In this document: in pieces, positions 17,693 to 26,884 of the stretch | How the letters are laid out: the number at the start of each line of letters is the position of its first letter | How positions within the stretch are numbered: the stretch's first letter is position 1 | Origin: Trinickia acidisoli | GTDB taxonomy: Bacteria > Pseudomonadota > Gammaproteobacteria > Burkholderiales > Burkholderiaceae | Assembly (NCBI RefSeq): GCF_017315725.1 | Contig: NZ_JAFLRG010000001.1 | Span: forward strand, 124,001-188,000 | Direction: 5' to 3' | Length of the DNA stretch: 64,000 bases | Program-made: the position numbers and the translations under genes | The notes under the pieces: generated by a model | Database searches by the model: none | What the model was told of the DNA's origin: nothing | The model's input: only the letters and a program-made list of their open reading frames with translations

Positions 17693-19645
17693 ATGCTGCA
17701 GAACTGGTCGATCCGCACCACGTTGACGGCCATCGGCGGCGTGCTCGTGGCGCTGACTGTCGCGGTCGGCGTGCTCGGGCTCACCGCGCTGTCGGGCGCG
17801 AACCGCTCGCTCGATACGCTCGCGCGCGGCGATTTGCCGACGATTCACGCGCTCGACGACGCGGGCAGCTATTTGCTGCGTTCGCGCGTCGCGCTCGATC
17901 GCTTCCGCGCGTTGTCCGAGGCGAACAACGCCGACGAAGCGAAGAAGGCGCTCGCACGCGCGCAGGAATTGCTGGCATTGTCGAATCAAGCCTGGCAGAC
18001 GTTCATGAGCGCGCCGAAGGAGGGGCTCGATGCGGCGCTCGTCGACGAGATCAACACACGCCACGACACGCTCTTGCACGACGGCGTCGAGCCCGAGTTC
18101 ACCGCCGCGCAGGCGGGCGATTTGGCCGGCTATCACGCGATCGCCGATACGAAGATCAGCCCGATGTTCATCGCGTTCGACAATGCGGCTACGCGCGTGC
18201 TGAAGGAGCGGCAGGATCACGCCGAGGCGCTGCATGCCGAATCGGCATCGCGCGTGAGCTTCATGAGCTCGCTGATCGTCGCCGTGACGGCGCTCGCGAT
18301 CGTGCTCGTCGTCTTCATCCGCTTCGCGCTGCGCGGGCTCATCGTTCAGCCGATCAACGACGCCATCGAGCACTTCGAGCACATCGCCGACGGCGATCTG
18401 ACGCGCTCGGTGCGAGGCGCCGGCACGAATGAGATCGGCCGCCTCTATGCGGGCATCGCACGGATGCAGCAGGCCATCGGGACGATGGTCAAGGCGGTGC
18501 ACGCCGGCACCGAGTCGATCGACGTCGGCGCCCGCGAAATCTCGATCGGCAATACCGATCTGTCGCAGCGTACGGAGGAGCAAGCCGCTTCGCTGCAGCA
18601 GACGGCGACGAGCATGGGGCAGCTCACGGGCACGGTGCACCAGAACGCCGACAATGCGCGGCAAGCGAGTCAATTGGCCGTCAACGCGTCGGACATCGCC
18701 GTGCGCGGCGGCGACGTCGTGAGCCAAGTCGTCACGACGATGCAGGACATCGCGACGAGCTCGAACAAGGTCGTCGACATCATCGGGGTGATCGAAGGCA
18801 TCGCGTTCCAGACCAACATTCTCGCGCTGAACGCGGCCGTCGAAGCGGCACGCGCAGGCGAGCAGGGCCGCGGCTTCGCGGTGGTCGCGGGCGAAGTGCG
18901 CAGCCTCGCGCAGCGTAGCGCTGCGGCGGCCAAGGAAATCAAGGCGCTCATCGGCGATTCGGCCGACAAGGTGGCGAGCGGCTCGCAGCTCGTCGGCCGC
19001 GCCGGCACGACGATGGACGAAATCGTTCAAGCTGTGCGCCGCGTAACCGACATCATGGGCGAGATCAGCGCGGCCTCGGAGGAGCAGTCGACGGGCATCG
19101 AAGGCGTGAATCGCGCGCTGACGCAGATGGACGACGTGACGCAGCAAAACGCGGCGCTCGTCGAGCAGGCCGCCGCGGCCGCCGCGTCGCTCGAAGAACA
19201 GACGCGCCAGTTGAAGACGGTTGTCGGCCAGTGGCGCATCGACGGCACGCAAGCGTCGGGCGGTGCATTCGCCCCCGCACTCGCGCGGCCCGTGACGAAG
19301 CCGGCGGCCAAGAGCGCGACGCATCCGGTGCGCAAGCCGGCCGCGAAGGCCGCGCATGCAGCGCCGCGCGCGGCCCAACCGGCTGCGCCGCGACTCGCGC
19401 ATCAACCGGCGGCCGTCGCGGCGAGCGAGGCTGCGCAAGCTGCTCCGGCTGCTGCTGCGCCCGCTGCGAAGAGCTTACCGGCCACGCCGGTGGCGTCTGC
19501 CGCCCCCGTCGCGCCTGCCGCGAAGAGTGCGCCGGCGGCCAAGGCGGCCGTTGCCGCCAAGCCCGCGAGGGCGACGAGCGCGGCCCCGGCGCCGGCCGTC
19601 GCGGCATCGAGCGGCAAGTCGGACGACGATTGGGAAACGTTTTGA
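17693..19645 (+). CDS. Methyl-accepting chemotaxis protein (transmembrane receptor)
   Basis: A 650-residue receptor of the Tar/Tsr type. TM1 is at about 9-30, a periplasmic four-helix-bundle-like sensor follows (about 35-195), then TM2 (about 198-220), a HAMP domain, and the signalling hairpin with the nearly invariant tip '[20 protein letters not shown]' and [12 protein letters not shown]. The cytoplasmic C-terminus is an Ala/Pro/Lys-rich flexible tail of about 120 residues ending in DWETF, the pentapeptide that tethers CheR and CheB in enteric receptors. The ligand cannot be predicted. It lies between cheW and cheR. Confidence 0.97.
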   Translation: MLQNWSIRTTLTAIGGVLVALTVAVGVLGLTALSGANRSLDTLARGDLPTIHALDDAGSYLLRSRVALDRFRALSEANNADEAKKALARAQELLALSNQAWQTFMSAPKEGLDAALVDEINTRHDTLLHDGVEPEFTAAQAGDLAGYHAIADTKISPMFIAFDNAATRVLKERQDHAEALHAESASRVSFMSSLIVAVTALAIVLVVFIRFALRGLIVQPINDAIEHFEHIADGDLTRSVRGAGTNEIGRLYAGIARMQQAIGTMVKAVHAGTESIDVGAREISIGNTDLSQRTEEQAASLQQTATSMGQLTGTVHQNADNARQASQLAVNASDIAVRGGDVVSQVVTTMQDIATSSNKVVDIIGVIEGIAFQTNILALNAAVEAARAGEQGRGFAVVAGEVRSLAQRSAAAAKEIKALIGDSADKVASGSQLVGRAGTTMDEIVQAVRRVTDIMGEISAASEEQSTGIEGVNRALTQMDDVTQQNAALVEQAAAAAASLEEQTRQLKTVVGQWRIDGTQASGGAFAPALARPVTKPAAKSATHPVRKPAAKAAHAAPRAAQPAAPRLAHQPAAVAASEAAQAAPAAAAPAAKSLPATPVASAAPVAPAAKSAPAAKAAVAAKPARATSAAPAPAVAASSGKSDDDWETF

Positions 19646-19857
19646 ACCGGCGGCGCGCGTTAGGGCGCGCCGCGAGCAGGAAAGGCAGACGAGCATGTGG
19701 CGTTTCGGCACTCCGCCCGCAATCGGGCCACTCATCGCGCCGCGCGGGCCCCGCGCGAGCGGGGAGCCGCAAGCGCTAGGCGCGGCGGCGTCCGTGCCGG
19801 GAGCCGGTGCGTGTGCGCATCGGTGCGAGCCGGCATTCACGAAGTGAGAGAAGCACC

Positions 19858-20823
19858 ATGACGACAGCGCGCGCAAATTTTCGGCCCGAGCGGGCCGAGC
19901 CAGGCGGAGCCGACGAACGGCCCGGCTTGGCCGATCGCGCCGGCTTTGCCGATCGCGATTTCGAGTTCACCTCTGCCGATTTCGCTCGCATCCGCGAACT
20001 CATCCATCGCCGTGCGGGCATTTCGCTGTCCGAGCACAAGCGCGACATGGCCTACAGCCGTCTCGCCCGGCGCCTGCGCGCGCGCGGCCTCGACAGCTTC
20101 CGTCGCTATCTCGAACTGCTCGAAGCGGAAAACAGCCCCGAGGAATGGGAAGCGTTCACCAATGCGCTGACGACGAACCTCACCGCGTTCTTCCGCGAAT
20201 CGCACCACTTCCCGATCCTCGCCGAGTTCGTGAAGCGTCGCCAGCAGCCGATCTCGGTCTGGTGCTCGGCCGCCTCGACGGGCGAGGAGCCCTACACGAT
20301 CGCGATGACGCTCGTCGAGGCGCTCGGCGAATCGCAGGCGCGGCAGGCCACCGTGTTGGCCACCGATCTCGACACGCAAGTGCTCGCCAAAGGCGAAGCG
20401 GGCGTGTACTCGCTCGATCAGGTCAAGCAATTGAGCCCTGAGCGCCTCAAGCGCTTCTTCCTCAAAGGAACGGGCCCGCATGCGGGCCTCGTGAAGGTGC
20501 GCCCCGAGTTGCGCGCGATGATCCGCTTCGCGCAGTTGAACCTGACCGATGCCGACTATGGGTTGCGTCAGCCGTTCGACGCCGTCTTCTGCCGCAACGT
20601 GATGATCTACTTCGACAAGCCGACGCAGTCGCAAGTGCTCTCGCGTTTCGAGCCGCTCGTGAAGCCGGGCGGGCTCTTGTTCGCCGGTCACTCGGAGAAC
20701 TTCACCTACGTCACGCAGTCGTTTCGTCTGCGCGGCCAGACGGTGTACGAGCTCGCGCGCGACGCGCAGGCGGGCGGCCGAGCGCACGCGGCGCCGCGTA
20801 CGCGCCAGGAGGAGGCAGCATGA
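19858..20823 (+). CDS. cheR: Chemotaxis protein methyltransferase CheR
   Basis: A 321-residue CheR that methylates glutamates of chemoreceptors with S-adenosylmethionine. The N-terminal helical domain contains '[20 protein letters not shown]', and the catalytic domain has '[15 protein letters not shown]', the SAM-binding '[17 protein letters not shown]' and '[17 protein letters not shown]'. The first 35 residues are an extra, low-complexity leader. The ATG at 19858 is preceded by GAGAGAAG and is used rather than an upstream in-frame start. The 212-base spacer to the receptor gene contains no recognisable element. Confidence 0.96.
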   Translation: MTTARANFRPERAEPGGADERPGLADRAGFADRDFEFTSADFARIRELIHRRAGISLSEHKRDMAYSRLARRLRARGLDSFRRYLELLEAENSPEEWEAFTNALTTNLTAFFRESHHFPILAEFVKRRQQPISVWCSAASTGEEPYTIAMTLVEALGESQARQATVLATDLDTQVLAKGEAGVYSLDQVKQLSPERLKRFFLKGTGPHAGLVKVRPELRAMIRFAQLNLTDADYGLRQPFDAVFCRNVMIYFDKPTQSQVLSRFEPLVKPGGLLFAGHSENFTYVTQSFRLRGQTVYELARDAQAGGRAHAAPRTRQEEAA

Positions 20824-20860
20824 ACGGCCCCCACGCTCACATTCGTTCGCGGGAGGCCGC

Positions 20861-21631
20861 ATGAGCGCCTTGCCCATTGCGACGAATCTGTATTTCGACA
20901 ACCACTTCGGCCGGCGCGGCGTGAAGCTGCTGCCCAACGAGTTCTACACGACGCGCGAGGACATGGTGCTCGTCACCGTGCTCGGCTCGTGCGTGGCCGC
21001 CTGCATTCACGACCGAACCGCCGGCATCGGCGGCATGAACCACTTCATGCTGCCCGACGACGGCGAACAGCCGTCGCAGGTCGCTTCCGATTCGATGCGC
21101 TATGGCGCATACGCGATGGAAGTGCTCATCAACGAACTCATTAAAATGGGCGGCCGCCGCGAGCGCTTCGAAGCCAAGGTGTTCGGTGGCGCCGCGGTGC
21201 TTGCGGGGATGACGACGATCAATATCGGCGATCGTAATGCCGAGTTCGTGCGCCGCTATCTGGGGCTCGAGAAGATCCGCATCATCGCCGAGGATTTGCA
21301 AGGCGTGCATCCGCGCAAGGTCGCGTTCATGCCCGATACGGGCCAGGCCATGGTCAAGAAGCTGCGCTTGCAGCAGGACCCGACCGTGGCCGAGCGCGAG
21401 CAGGCGCTTGCCAAGCAAGTGACCGAAGCCCGTGCGGCCCGCCACGCCAGGGCGGCGCGCGAGCGCGGCCAAGTCGAATTGTTCGCGGCGGGCGGCCAGG
21501 CGGCCGCGCAAAAGCCGCGGATCGAGCTGTTCGGCGCGCCGGCGGGGGCCAAGCCCCGCGTCGAGCTCTTCGGCGCGAACGCGCGCGGCGCGAACCCGAT
21601 CAACAGCGCCAAGACCGTAGAGGAGGCGTAG
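20861..21631 (+). CDS. cheD: Chemoreceptor glutamine deamidase CheD
   Basis: A 256-residue CheD that deamidates specific receptor glutamines. The catalytic Cys-His pair is visible: the cysteine in '[14 protein letters not shown]' and the histidine in '[11 protein letters not shown]'. The core ends near residue 190. The last 65 residues form an Ala/Arg-rich tail with three repeats of the type 'RxELFGA' (VELFAAG, IELFGAP, VELFGAN), which is unusual and probably disordered. It lies between cheR and cheB. Confidence 0.95.
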   Translation: MSALPIATNLYFDNHFGRRGVKLLPNEFYTTREDMVLVTVLGSCVAACIHDRTAGIGGMNHFMLPDDGEQPSQVASDSMRYGAYAMEVLINELIKMGGRRERFEAKVFGGAAVLAGMTTINIGDRNAEFVRRYLGLEKIRIIAEDLQGVHPRKVAFMPDTGQAMVKKLRLQQDPTVAEREQALAKQVTEARAARHARAARERGQVELFAAGGQAAAQKPRIELFGAPAGAKPRVELFGANARGANPINSAKTVEEA

Positions 21632-21636
21632 TCGCT

Positions 21637-22725
21637 GTGCAGAAAATCAAAGTATTGTGTGTCGACGATTCGGCGCTGATTCGTAGCCTGATGACGGAAA
21701 TCATCAACGGGCAGCCCGACATGATGGTCTGCGCGACGGCGCCGGACCCGCTCGTCGCACGCGAGCTCATCAAACAACACAACCCTGACGTGCTGACGCT
21801 CGACGTCGAAATGCCGCGCATGGACGGGCTCGACTTCCTCGAGAAGCTGATGCGGCTACGGCCGATGCCGGTCGTGATGGTGTCCTCGCTGACCGAACGC
21901 GGCTCGGAAATCACGCTGCGCGCGCTCGAACTGGGCGCCGTCGATTTCGTCACGAAGCCGAAGGTCGGCATTCGCGAAGGCATGCTCGATTACACGGAGA
22001 AGCTCGCCGACAAGATCCGCGCCGCCGCCCGCGCGCGCGTGCGGGCGCGCCAAGCACAGGCCGCGCCGGCGGCCGGCGCCGCGCAGGTCGCCAGCGCGGC
22101 GGCGCCGCTGTTCAACAACCCGCTCGTGAGTACCGAAAAGCTGATCATCGTCGGCGCGTCGACGGGCGGTACCGAAGCGATTCGCGAAGTGCTCGTGCCG
22201 CTGCCGCCCGACGCGCCCGCGGTCATGATCGCGCAGCATATGCCGCCCGGCTTCACGAAGTCGTTCGCGCAGCGCCTGAACGGCCTGTGCCGGATCACGG
22301 TCAAGGAAGCGGAGCACGGCGAGCGCGTGCTGCCGGGCCATGCCTACATCGCGCCGGGCCATGCCCATCTGTTGCTGGCGCGTAGCGGTGCGAACTACAT
22401 TGCGCATCTGTCGGACGATCCGCCCGTCAACCGCCACCGGCCCTCGGTCGACGTGCTGTTCCGCTCGGCCGCCCAGCATGCCGGCAAGAACGCGGTCGGC
22501 GTGATTTTGACCGGAATGGGCCGCGACGGCGCCGCGGGACTGTTAGACATGAGAAATGCAGGCGCATACACTTTCGCGCAAGATGAAGCGAGCTGCGTCG
22601 TTTTCGGCATGCCGCGCGAAGCCATCGCGCTCGGCGGCGCCGACGAGGTCGTGCCTTTGTCGGAAATGAGCCGCAAAGTGATGACGCGCCTCGCGGCGAT
22701 GGGCGATCGAGTGCAGCGCGTATGA
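21637..22725 (+). CDS. cheB: Chemotaxis response regulator/protein-glutamate methylesterase CheB
   Basis: A 362-residue CheB. The receiver domain has Asp10/Asp11 and phosphorylation site Asp56 ('[15 protein letters not shown]'). The C-terminal esterase domain has the triad Ser175 ('[10 protein letters not shown]'), His201 ('AQHMPPGFT') and Asp297 ('GMGRDGAAG'). It removes receptor methyl groups to reset signalling and may also deamidate. Translation starts at GTG five bases after the cheD stop, with AGGAGG within the end of cheD. Confidence 0.97.
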   Translation: MQKIKVLCVDDSALIRSLMTEIINGQPDMMVCATAPDPLVARELIKQHNPDVLTLDVEMPRMDGLDFLEKLMRLRPMPVVMVSSLTERGSEITLRALELGAVDFVTKPKVGIREGMLDYTEKLADKIRAAARARVRARQAQAAPAAGAAQVASAAAPLFNNPLVSTEKLIIVGASTGGTEAIREVLVPLPPDAPAVMIAQHMPPGFTKSFAQRLNGLCRITVKEAEHGERVLPGHAYIAPGHAHLLLARSGANYIAHLSDDPPVNRHRPSVDVLFRSAAQHAGKNAVGVILTGMGRDGAAGLLDMRNAGAYTFAQDEASCVVFGMPREAIALGGADEVVPLSEMSRKVMTRLAAMGDRVQRV

Positions 22726-22777
22726 CCGGGCCCGCCCGGCTTCTTGCGCCGACCAATTAGGGTTAAAGGGAACAAAG

Positions 22778-23173
22778 ATGGACAAAAGCATGAAAATCTT
22801 GGTCGTGGACGACTTTCCGACGATGCGCCGGATCGTCCGCAACCTATTGAAAGAGCTCGGCTACGGCAACGTCGACGAAGCCGAAGACGGCGCGGCGGGC
22901 CTGTCGCGCCTGCAAGGAGGCGGCTTCGACTTCGTGATTTCGGACTGGAACATGCCGAACATGGACGGTCTGGAGATGCTCAAGCGCATCCGTGCCGACG
23001 CGTCGCTCTCGCATTTGCCGGTGCTGATGGTCACGGCCGAATCGAAAAAGGAAAACATCATCGCGGCGGCGCAGGCCGGCGCGAGCGGCTACGTGGTGAA
23101 GCCGTTTACCGCCGCCACGCTCGACGAAAAACTCACGAAGATTCTCGAGAAGATGGCGAAAACCGGGAGCTGA
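22778..23173 (+). CDS. cheY: Chemotaxis response regulator CheY
   Basis: A 131-residue CheY closely resembling the enteric protein. The acidic pocket is Asp11/Asp12, the phosphorylation site Asp56 ('[16 protein letters not shown]'), switch Thr86 ('[12 protein letters not shown]') and Lys108 ('[11 protein letters not shown]'). Phospho-CheY binds FliM (and FliN) at the switch. It overlaps in operon with cheZ, one base apart, which removes its phosphate. Confidence 0.97.
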   Translation: MDKSMKILVVDDFPTMRRIVRNLLKELGYGNVDEAEDGAAGLSRLQGGGFDFVISDWNMPNMDGLEMLKRIRADASLSHLPVLMVTAESKKENIIAAAQAGASGYVVKPFTAATLDEKLTKILEKMAKTGS

Positions 23174-23174
23174 C

Positions 23175-23879
23175 GTGAATCAGGCCACCAATATGCATTC
23201 GGACGGCGCGGACAGCCCCGATCTGACGACCGACCGCATTCTTGCTCGTATCGGTCAACTCACGAAGACGCTGCGCGACTCGATGCGCGAGCTCGGTCTC
23301 GACAAGCACGTCGAACTCGCCGCCGAAGCGGTGCCCGATGCGCGCGACCGGCTCAAGTACGTCGCGAACATGACCGAGCAGGCGGCCGAGCGCGTGCTGA
23401 CGGCGATCGACATTGCCAAGCCGCTGCAAGATCAGCTCCAGGCCGACGCGCAGGAACTCGATGGCCGCTGGGAGCGCTGGTTCGCCGCGCCGATCGAGCG
23501 CGAGGAAGTGCGCACGCTGATGGGCGACACGCGCGCATTTCTCGCGAGCGTGCCCGATGCGACGGCGGCCACGAATCAGAAGCTGCTGGACATCATGATG
23601 GCGCAAGATTTCCAGGATCTGACCGGCCAGGTCATCAAGAAGATCATGGATGTGGTGTATGTGATCGAGCAGCAGCTCTTGACGGTGCTGGTCGAGAACA
23701 TCGCCCCCGAGCGGCGCGAGCAGTTCGCGCAAACGGCGGCGGCGCTGGCGGCCGACCCGGCGGCCAGCGCCACCCCCGATCATCTGCTCAACGGCCCGCA
23801 GATCAACCCGGAAGGGCGCACCGACGTGGTGCAGGATCAGGCGGACGTGGACGATTTGCTGGCTAGTCTCGGGTTCTGA
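23175..23879 (+). CDS. cheZ: CheY-P phosphatase CheZ
   Basis: A 234-residue CheZ. It has the long helical hairpin with the active-site stretch '[17 protein letters not shown]', in which Asp148 and Gln152 correspond to E. coli Asp143 and Gln147. The C-terminal CheY-binding helix '[11 protein letters not shown]' is present after a flexible linker. Translation starts with GTG immediately after cheY. It is the last gene of the motA operon. Confidence 0.97.
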   Translation: MNQATNMHSDGADSPDLTTDRILARIGQLTKTLRDSMRELGLDKHVELAAEAVPDARDRLKYVANMTEQAAERVLTAIDIAKPLQDQLQADAQELDGRWERWFAAPIEREEVRTLMGDTRAFLASVPDATAATNQKLLDIMMAQDFQDLTGQVIKKIMDVVYVIEQQLLTVLVENIAPERREQFAQTAAALAADPAASATPDHLLNGPQINPEGRTDVVQDQADVDDLLASLGF

Positions 23880-24087
23880 CACATTTCTTTGGTAATTAGT
23901 GTTTCGAAAGGCGGCCCGCCTCGCGCGGAGCGGCCTTTCGTCGTGTGCGCTGCGGGGCGACGCTCGGTCCATCTCCCGCACGCCCGGCGCGAATGCTCGT
24001 GCGCGCCGTTGATGTTCAAAAGATGGCCCGGCAAACCCGCGCCGAGGGGCGCGATAAAAACCAACCATAAAAAGGGGTTCGTTCCTG

Positions 24088-24597
24088 ATGTCGAATCGCA
24101 TCATGCGCGCCGCGGCTTGCGCGGCGCTGACTTGCAGCATGCTGGGTGTGGCCGCACCCGCATCTGCCGCTCTCGGCGGCTCCCCCACCACGCCGCCCAC
24201 GGGCGCTGTTTCCACCTCGCTCGAGCCGGTTGCCCACGTTGCATCGGGCGCGGCTAGCGCTACCAGTTCAACAAGCACCGCGTCGTATACGGTGACGCAA
24301 ACGACGTTCTCCTCCGGTACGGTCGTGCGTGAATACGTTTCGACCGCGGGGGTGGTGTTCGGCATCGCTTGGAGTGGGCCCGTCATGCCCAATCTGCCAG
24401 TGCTGCTGGGAACTTACTTCTCGCAATTCGACAGCGCACGCAACACGCTGCGCGCGGCACACCCGGGCCGCGGTCCTCTCGACATCGAACTGCCGGGGCT
24501 CGTCGTCCGCTCCGGCGGGCACATGGGCGCGTTTGGCGGACAAGCGTATTTGCCGTCGGCATTGCCGGCCGGCGTAAGCGCTACCGATATCCGATAA
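24088..24597 (+). CDS. DUF2844 family secreted protein, copy 1
   Basis: A 169-residue protein with a signal peptide (about 1-28, ending 'APASA' before ALGG). The mature part has a low-complexity Thr/Ser linker and then the family core: 'SSGTVVREYVSTAGVVFGIA', 'GPVMPNLPVLLGTYFSQF', 'HPGRGPLDIELPGLVVRSGG' and a 'LPSALPAGV' tail. Function unknown; predicted periplasmic or secreted. It is followed 22 bases later by a DUF3443 lipoprotein gene, and the same two-gene unit is repeated at 26343-28135. The unit sits between cheZ and flhB but has no known flagellar role. Confidence 0.9.
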   Translation: MSNRIMRAAACAALTCSMLGVAAPASAALGGSPTTPPTGAVSTSLEPVAHVASGAASATSSTSTASYTVTQTTFSSGTVVREYVSTAGVVFGIAWSGPVMPNLPVLLGTYFSQFDSARNTLRAAHPGRGPLDIELPGLVVRSGGHMGAFGGQAYLPSALPAGVSATDIR

Positions 24598-24619
24598 ACG
24601 AGCGAGGGCAAGTAAAACC

Positions 24620-25945
24620 ATGTTGCATATCTATAAGAAATTGGCCCGTGTGCTCGGCACATTTGGCTTGGCGGCAATCGTCGGCCTCGTCGCGGGTTGC
24701 GGCGGCGGTGGCGGTGGCAGCGGCTCGAGTAGTAGCGGCGGCAGCACCAATGGGAGCACGAGCAATAGCGGCGGGGGGAGCACGAGCATCGTCGCCACCG
24801 GTCCGGTCTCCAGCACGCCTGCGACGCTGGCCAGCAATCAGGCGGCCGTCGTCGTATCCTCCGTCACGGGGACGCCGAACCTGCCGATGGTGAGCGTGAC
24901 GATTTGCCAGCACGGCACCAGCACGTGCGAGACGATCGATAACGTCCAACTCGATACCGGTTCGTACGGGTTGCGGCTAGTCAAGGATACGATGCTGACC
25001 GCGTTGCCGACCGAAACGGTGGGTGGCCAATCGGTGGCGGAATGCGCGAGCTTCGCCGACGGATTTTCATGGGGTTCGGTGCGGACGGCCGACGTGCAGA
25101 TCGGCGGCGAGACGGCTTCGAACATCCCCATCCAAATTTTGGGCGACGTGCCGCAATCGGAAGCCGGCGGTAGCAACAATTCCTGTGCAACCGGCACGCT
25201 CAACGACACGCTGTCGCAGCTCCACGCCAACGGCATTCTCGGGATCGGCACCGCGAAGTATGACTGCGGCACGAATTGCACGAGCGCTCCGAACGATGTC
25301 TACTACGGGTGCACGTCGAGCTGCACGGATTTGGCGCTGTCGGCCGTTACACAGGAAGTGGGCAACCCAGTCCGTTTCTTTGCCACCGATAACAACGGCG
25401 TGGTCTTGAATATGCCCGTGGTGTCGTCGTCGGGCGCGACCAGCGCGTCGGGCGTGTTGAACTTCGGGATCGGCACGGAAACGAACAACACGGTACCGTC
25501 CTCGGGCATTCAAACTGTTACGACCGACCACTTTGGGGACGTGAGTAGCGCGTCGCTGAACGGCTCGACGTACTCGGATTCCTCTTCGTTCGAGCGCGCG
25601 GCATTTTTTGATACCGGATCGAACGGCCTCTTCTTCCCTGACACCAGCATTACCCTTTGCGCAGGTGGCGGCGGCTTCTATTGCCCTGCGTCGGCTGTGT
25701 CGCTGCAGCCCTCCGTGACCGGCTTCAACACTACGACGGCCTCTATTTCGATGAGCGTCCAAAACGCGTTCGACCTGGTCGACGGTGGCGGGTATGCATT
25801 CAACAACCTCGGCGGAACGGCCGACGGGTTGCTTGCAATCGATTTTGGGATGCCGTTCTTCTACGGTCGTACCGTTTATATCAACTACGACCCGAACACC
25901 GACGGGAGTCTCGGCACCGGTACGACGGCGTACGTCGCCTTCTAA
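24620..25945 (+). CDS. DUF3443 family lipoprotein with aspartic-protease-like motifs, copy 1
   Basis: A 441-residue lipoprotein: the lipobox LVAG-C gives a lipidated Cys27, followed by a Gly/Ser/Asn-rich linker to about residue 58. The folded part carries 'DTGSYGLRL' (Asp112) and 'FFDTGSNGLFF' (Asp331), a 'ANGILGIG' motif between them (about 203-210) and 'DFGMPFFYGRTVYINYD' near the end. This order (DTGS, GILG, DTGS, strand after 'G.PFF') resembles pepsin-type aspartic proteases. Eight or more cysteines, several paired nearby (Cys96/Cys103, Cys216/Cys220, Cys231/Cys235), fit an oxidising periplasmic setting. DUF3443 membership is confident; the protease-like fold is my inference. Confidence 0.88.
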   Translation: MLHIYKKLARVLGTFGLAAIVGLVAGCGGGGGGSGSSSSGGSTNGSTSNSGGGSTSIVATGPVSSTPATLASNQAAVVVSSVTGTPNLPMVSVTICQHGTSTCETIDNVQLDTGSYGLRLVKDTMLTALPTETVGGQSVAECASFADGFSWGSVRTADVQIGGETASNIPIQILGDVPQSEAGGSNNSCATGTLNDTLSQLHANGILGIGTAKYDCGTNCTSAPNDVYYGCTSSCTDLALSAVTQEVGNPVRFFATDNNGVVLNMPVVSSSGATSASGVLNFGIGTETNNTVPSSGIQTVTTDHFGDVSSASLNGSTYSDSSSFERAAFFDTGSNGLFFPDTSITLCAGGGGFYCPASAVSLQPSVTGFNTTTASISMSVQNAFDLVDGGGYAFNNLGGTADGLLAIDFGMPFFYGRTVYINYDPNTDGSLGTGTTAYVAF

Positions 25946-26342
25946 GCCGCTGCGTCCTAACCGGCCCAATCGGCCCAATCCGCGCGCGGCCGCGCCGCCG
26001 TTCGCGGAATGATCGGCGGCGCGAGTGCCCCTACCCGGCGAAGGGGTGCTCGCCTCGCGCCACCCAGGCGCGCGCCGCAGATCTTCGCTCCCCTTCGCCC
26101 TCTTTTGCATCCCCGCTCCGACTGCCCCTCGTCGTCGGTAAGCACCGTGCGCCCCAGCCTCGCCGCACCCCAATCATCCCCCAGGCACGTCCCTTGCTGT
26201 TGTCCGACGCTTATGCGTTCGCAGCCGCATGTACTAGATTCCTAGAAGAACATCAGAAGAACAACGTCAGAACCGGCGGGATCGTCTCGCTCCGGTTACG
26301 GCCACACGCGCTAGAGACCTCAACCAGGGAGGAGTCGATCCG
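25946..26342. other. Spacer between the two DUF2844/DUF3443 pairs
   Basis: A 397-base gap. It contains a 10-bp inverted repeat CGCGCCGCCG / CGGCGGCGCG (25991-26000 and 26014-26023) without a T-run, and a short doublet of CGGCCCAAT (around 25961-25979). Codon-like bias is absent. A separate promoter for copy 2 probably lies in the less GC-rich part near 26200-26270, but no clear -35/-10 pair was found. Confidence 0.5.
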
Positions 26343-26864
26343 ATGTTGAATCGTCCTTTACGCGCTGCCGTGCCGGCGGCGTTCGTTCTATGCGCACTCA
26401 CGGCGGTGACGCTGCCCGCCAGGGCGGCCCTCGGCGGCAGCCCCATGCCGACGCCCGCCGGTGCGACCACCACCACGCTCGCTCATATCGCCCACGCAGC
26501 CGCCGCCGGCACGGGGGCATCGAGCACAGCAGCCACGGCCGCCCCAGCCCAGTACTCGGTGCGCGCCACCACATATTCAAGCGGCACGAGCGTGCGCGAA
26601 TACCTCGGCACCGACGGCAATGTCTTCGGCATTGCATGGAACGGCCCGCGCATGCCCGATTTGCAGTCGTTACTCGGTAACTATTTCCCGCAGTACGCAA
26701 GCGGCGTTCAAGCGCTGCACGCGGCGCGCCCCGGCCGCGGCCCCGTCGACGTCGAGCAGTCGAACCTCGTGGTCCGCTCCGGCGGCCATATGGGCTCGTT
26801 CTTCGGCCAAGCGTGGCTGCCGAGCGCTTTGCCCGCCGGCGTGACCGGTGCCGACATCAAGTAA
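26343..26864 (+). CDS. DUF2844 family secreted protein, copy 2
   Basis: A 173-residue paralogue of the protein at 24088. The signal peptide ends 'LPARA' before ALGG. The same core blocks are kept: 'SSGTSVREYLGTDGNVFGIA' with one variant residue, 'GPRMPDLQSLLGNYFPQY', 'RPGRGPVDVEQSNLVVRSGG', 'LPSALPAGVTGADIK'. Conservation is highest in the C-terminal half, so that part is probably the functional unit. A GGAGGAG-type ribosome binding site precedes the ATG. The paired DUF3443 gene follows 20 bases later. Confidence 0.9.
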   Translation: MLNRPLRAAVPAAFVLCALTAVTLPARAALGGSPMPTPAGATTTTLAHIAHAAAAGTGASSTAATAAPAQYSVRATTYSSGTSVREYLGTDGNVFGIAWNGPRMPDLQSLLGNYFPQYASGVQALHAARPGRGPVDVEQSNLVVRSGGHMGSFFGQAWLPSALPAGVTGADIK

Positions 26865-26884
26865 CCGAGCGAAGAAGGGAAATC

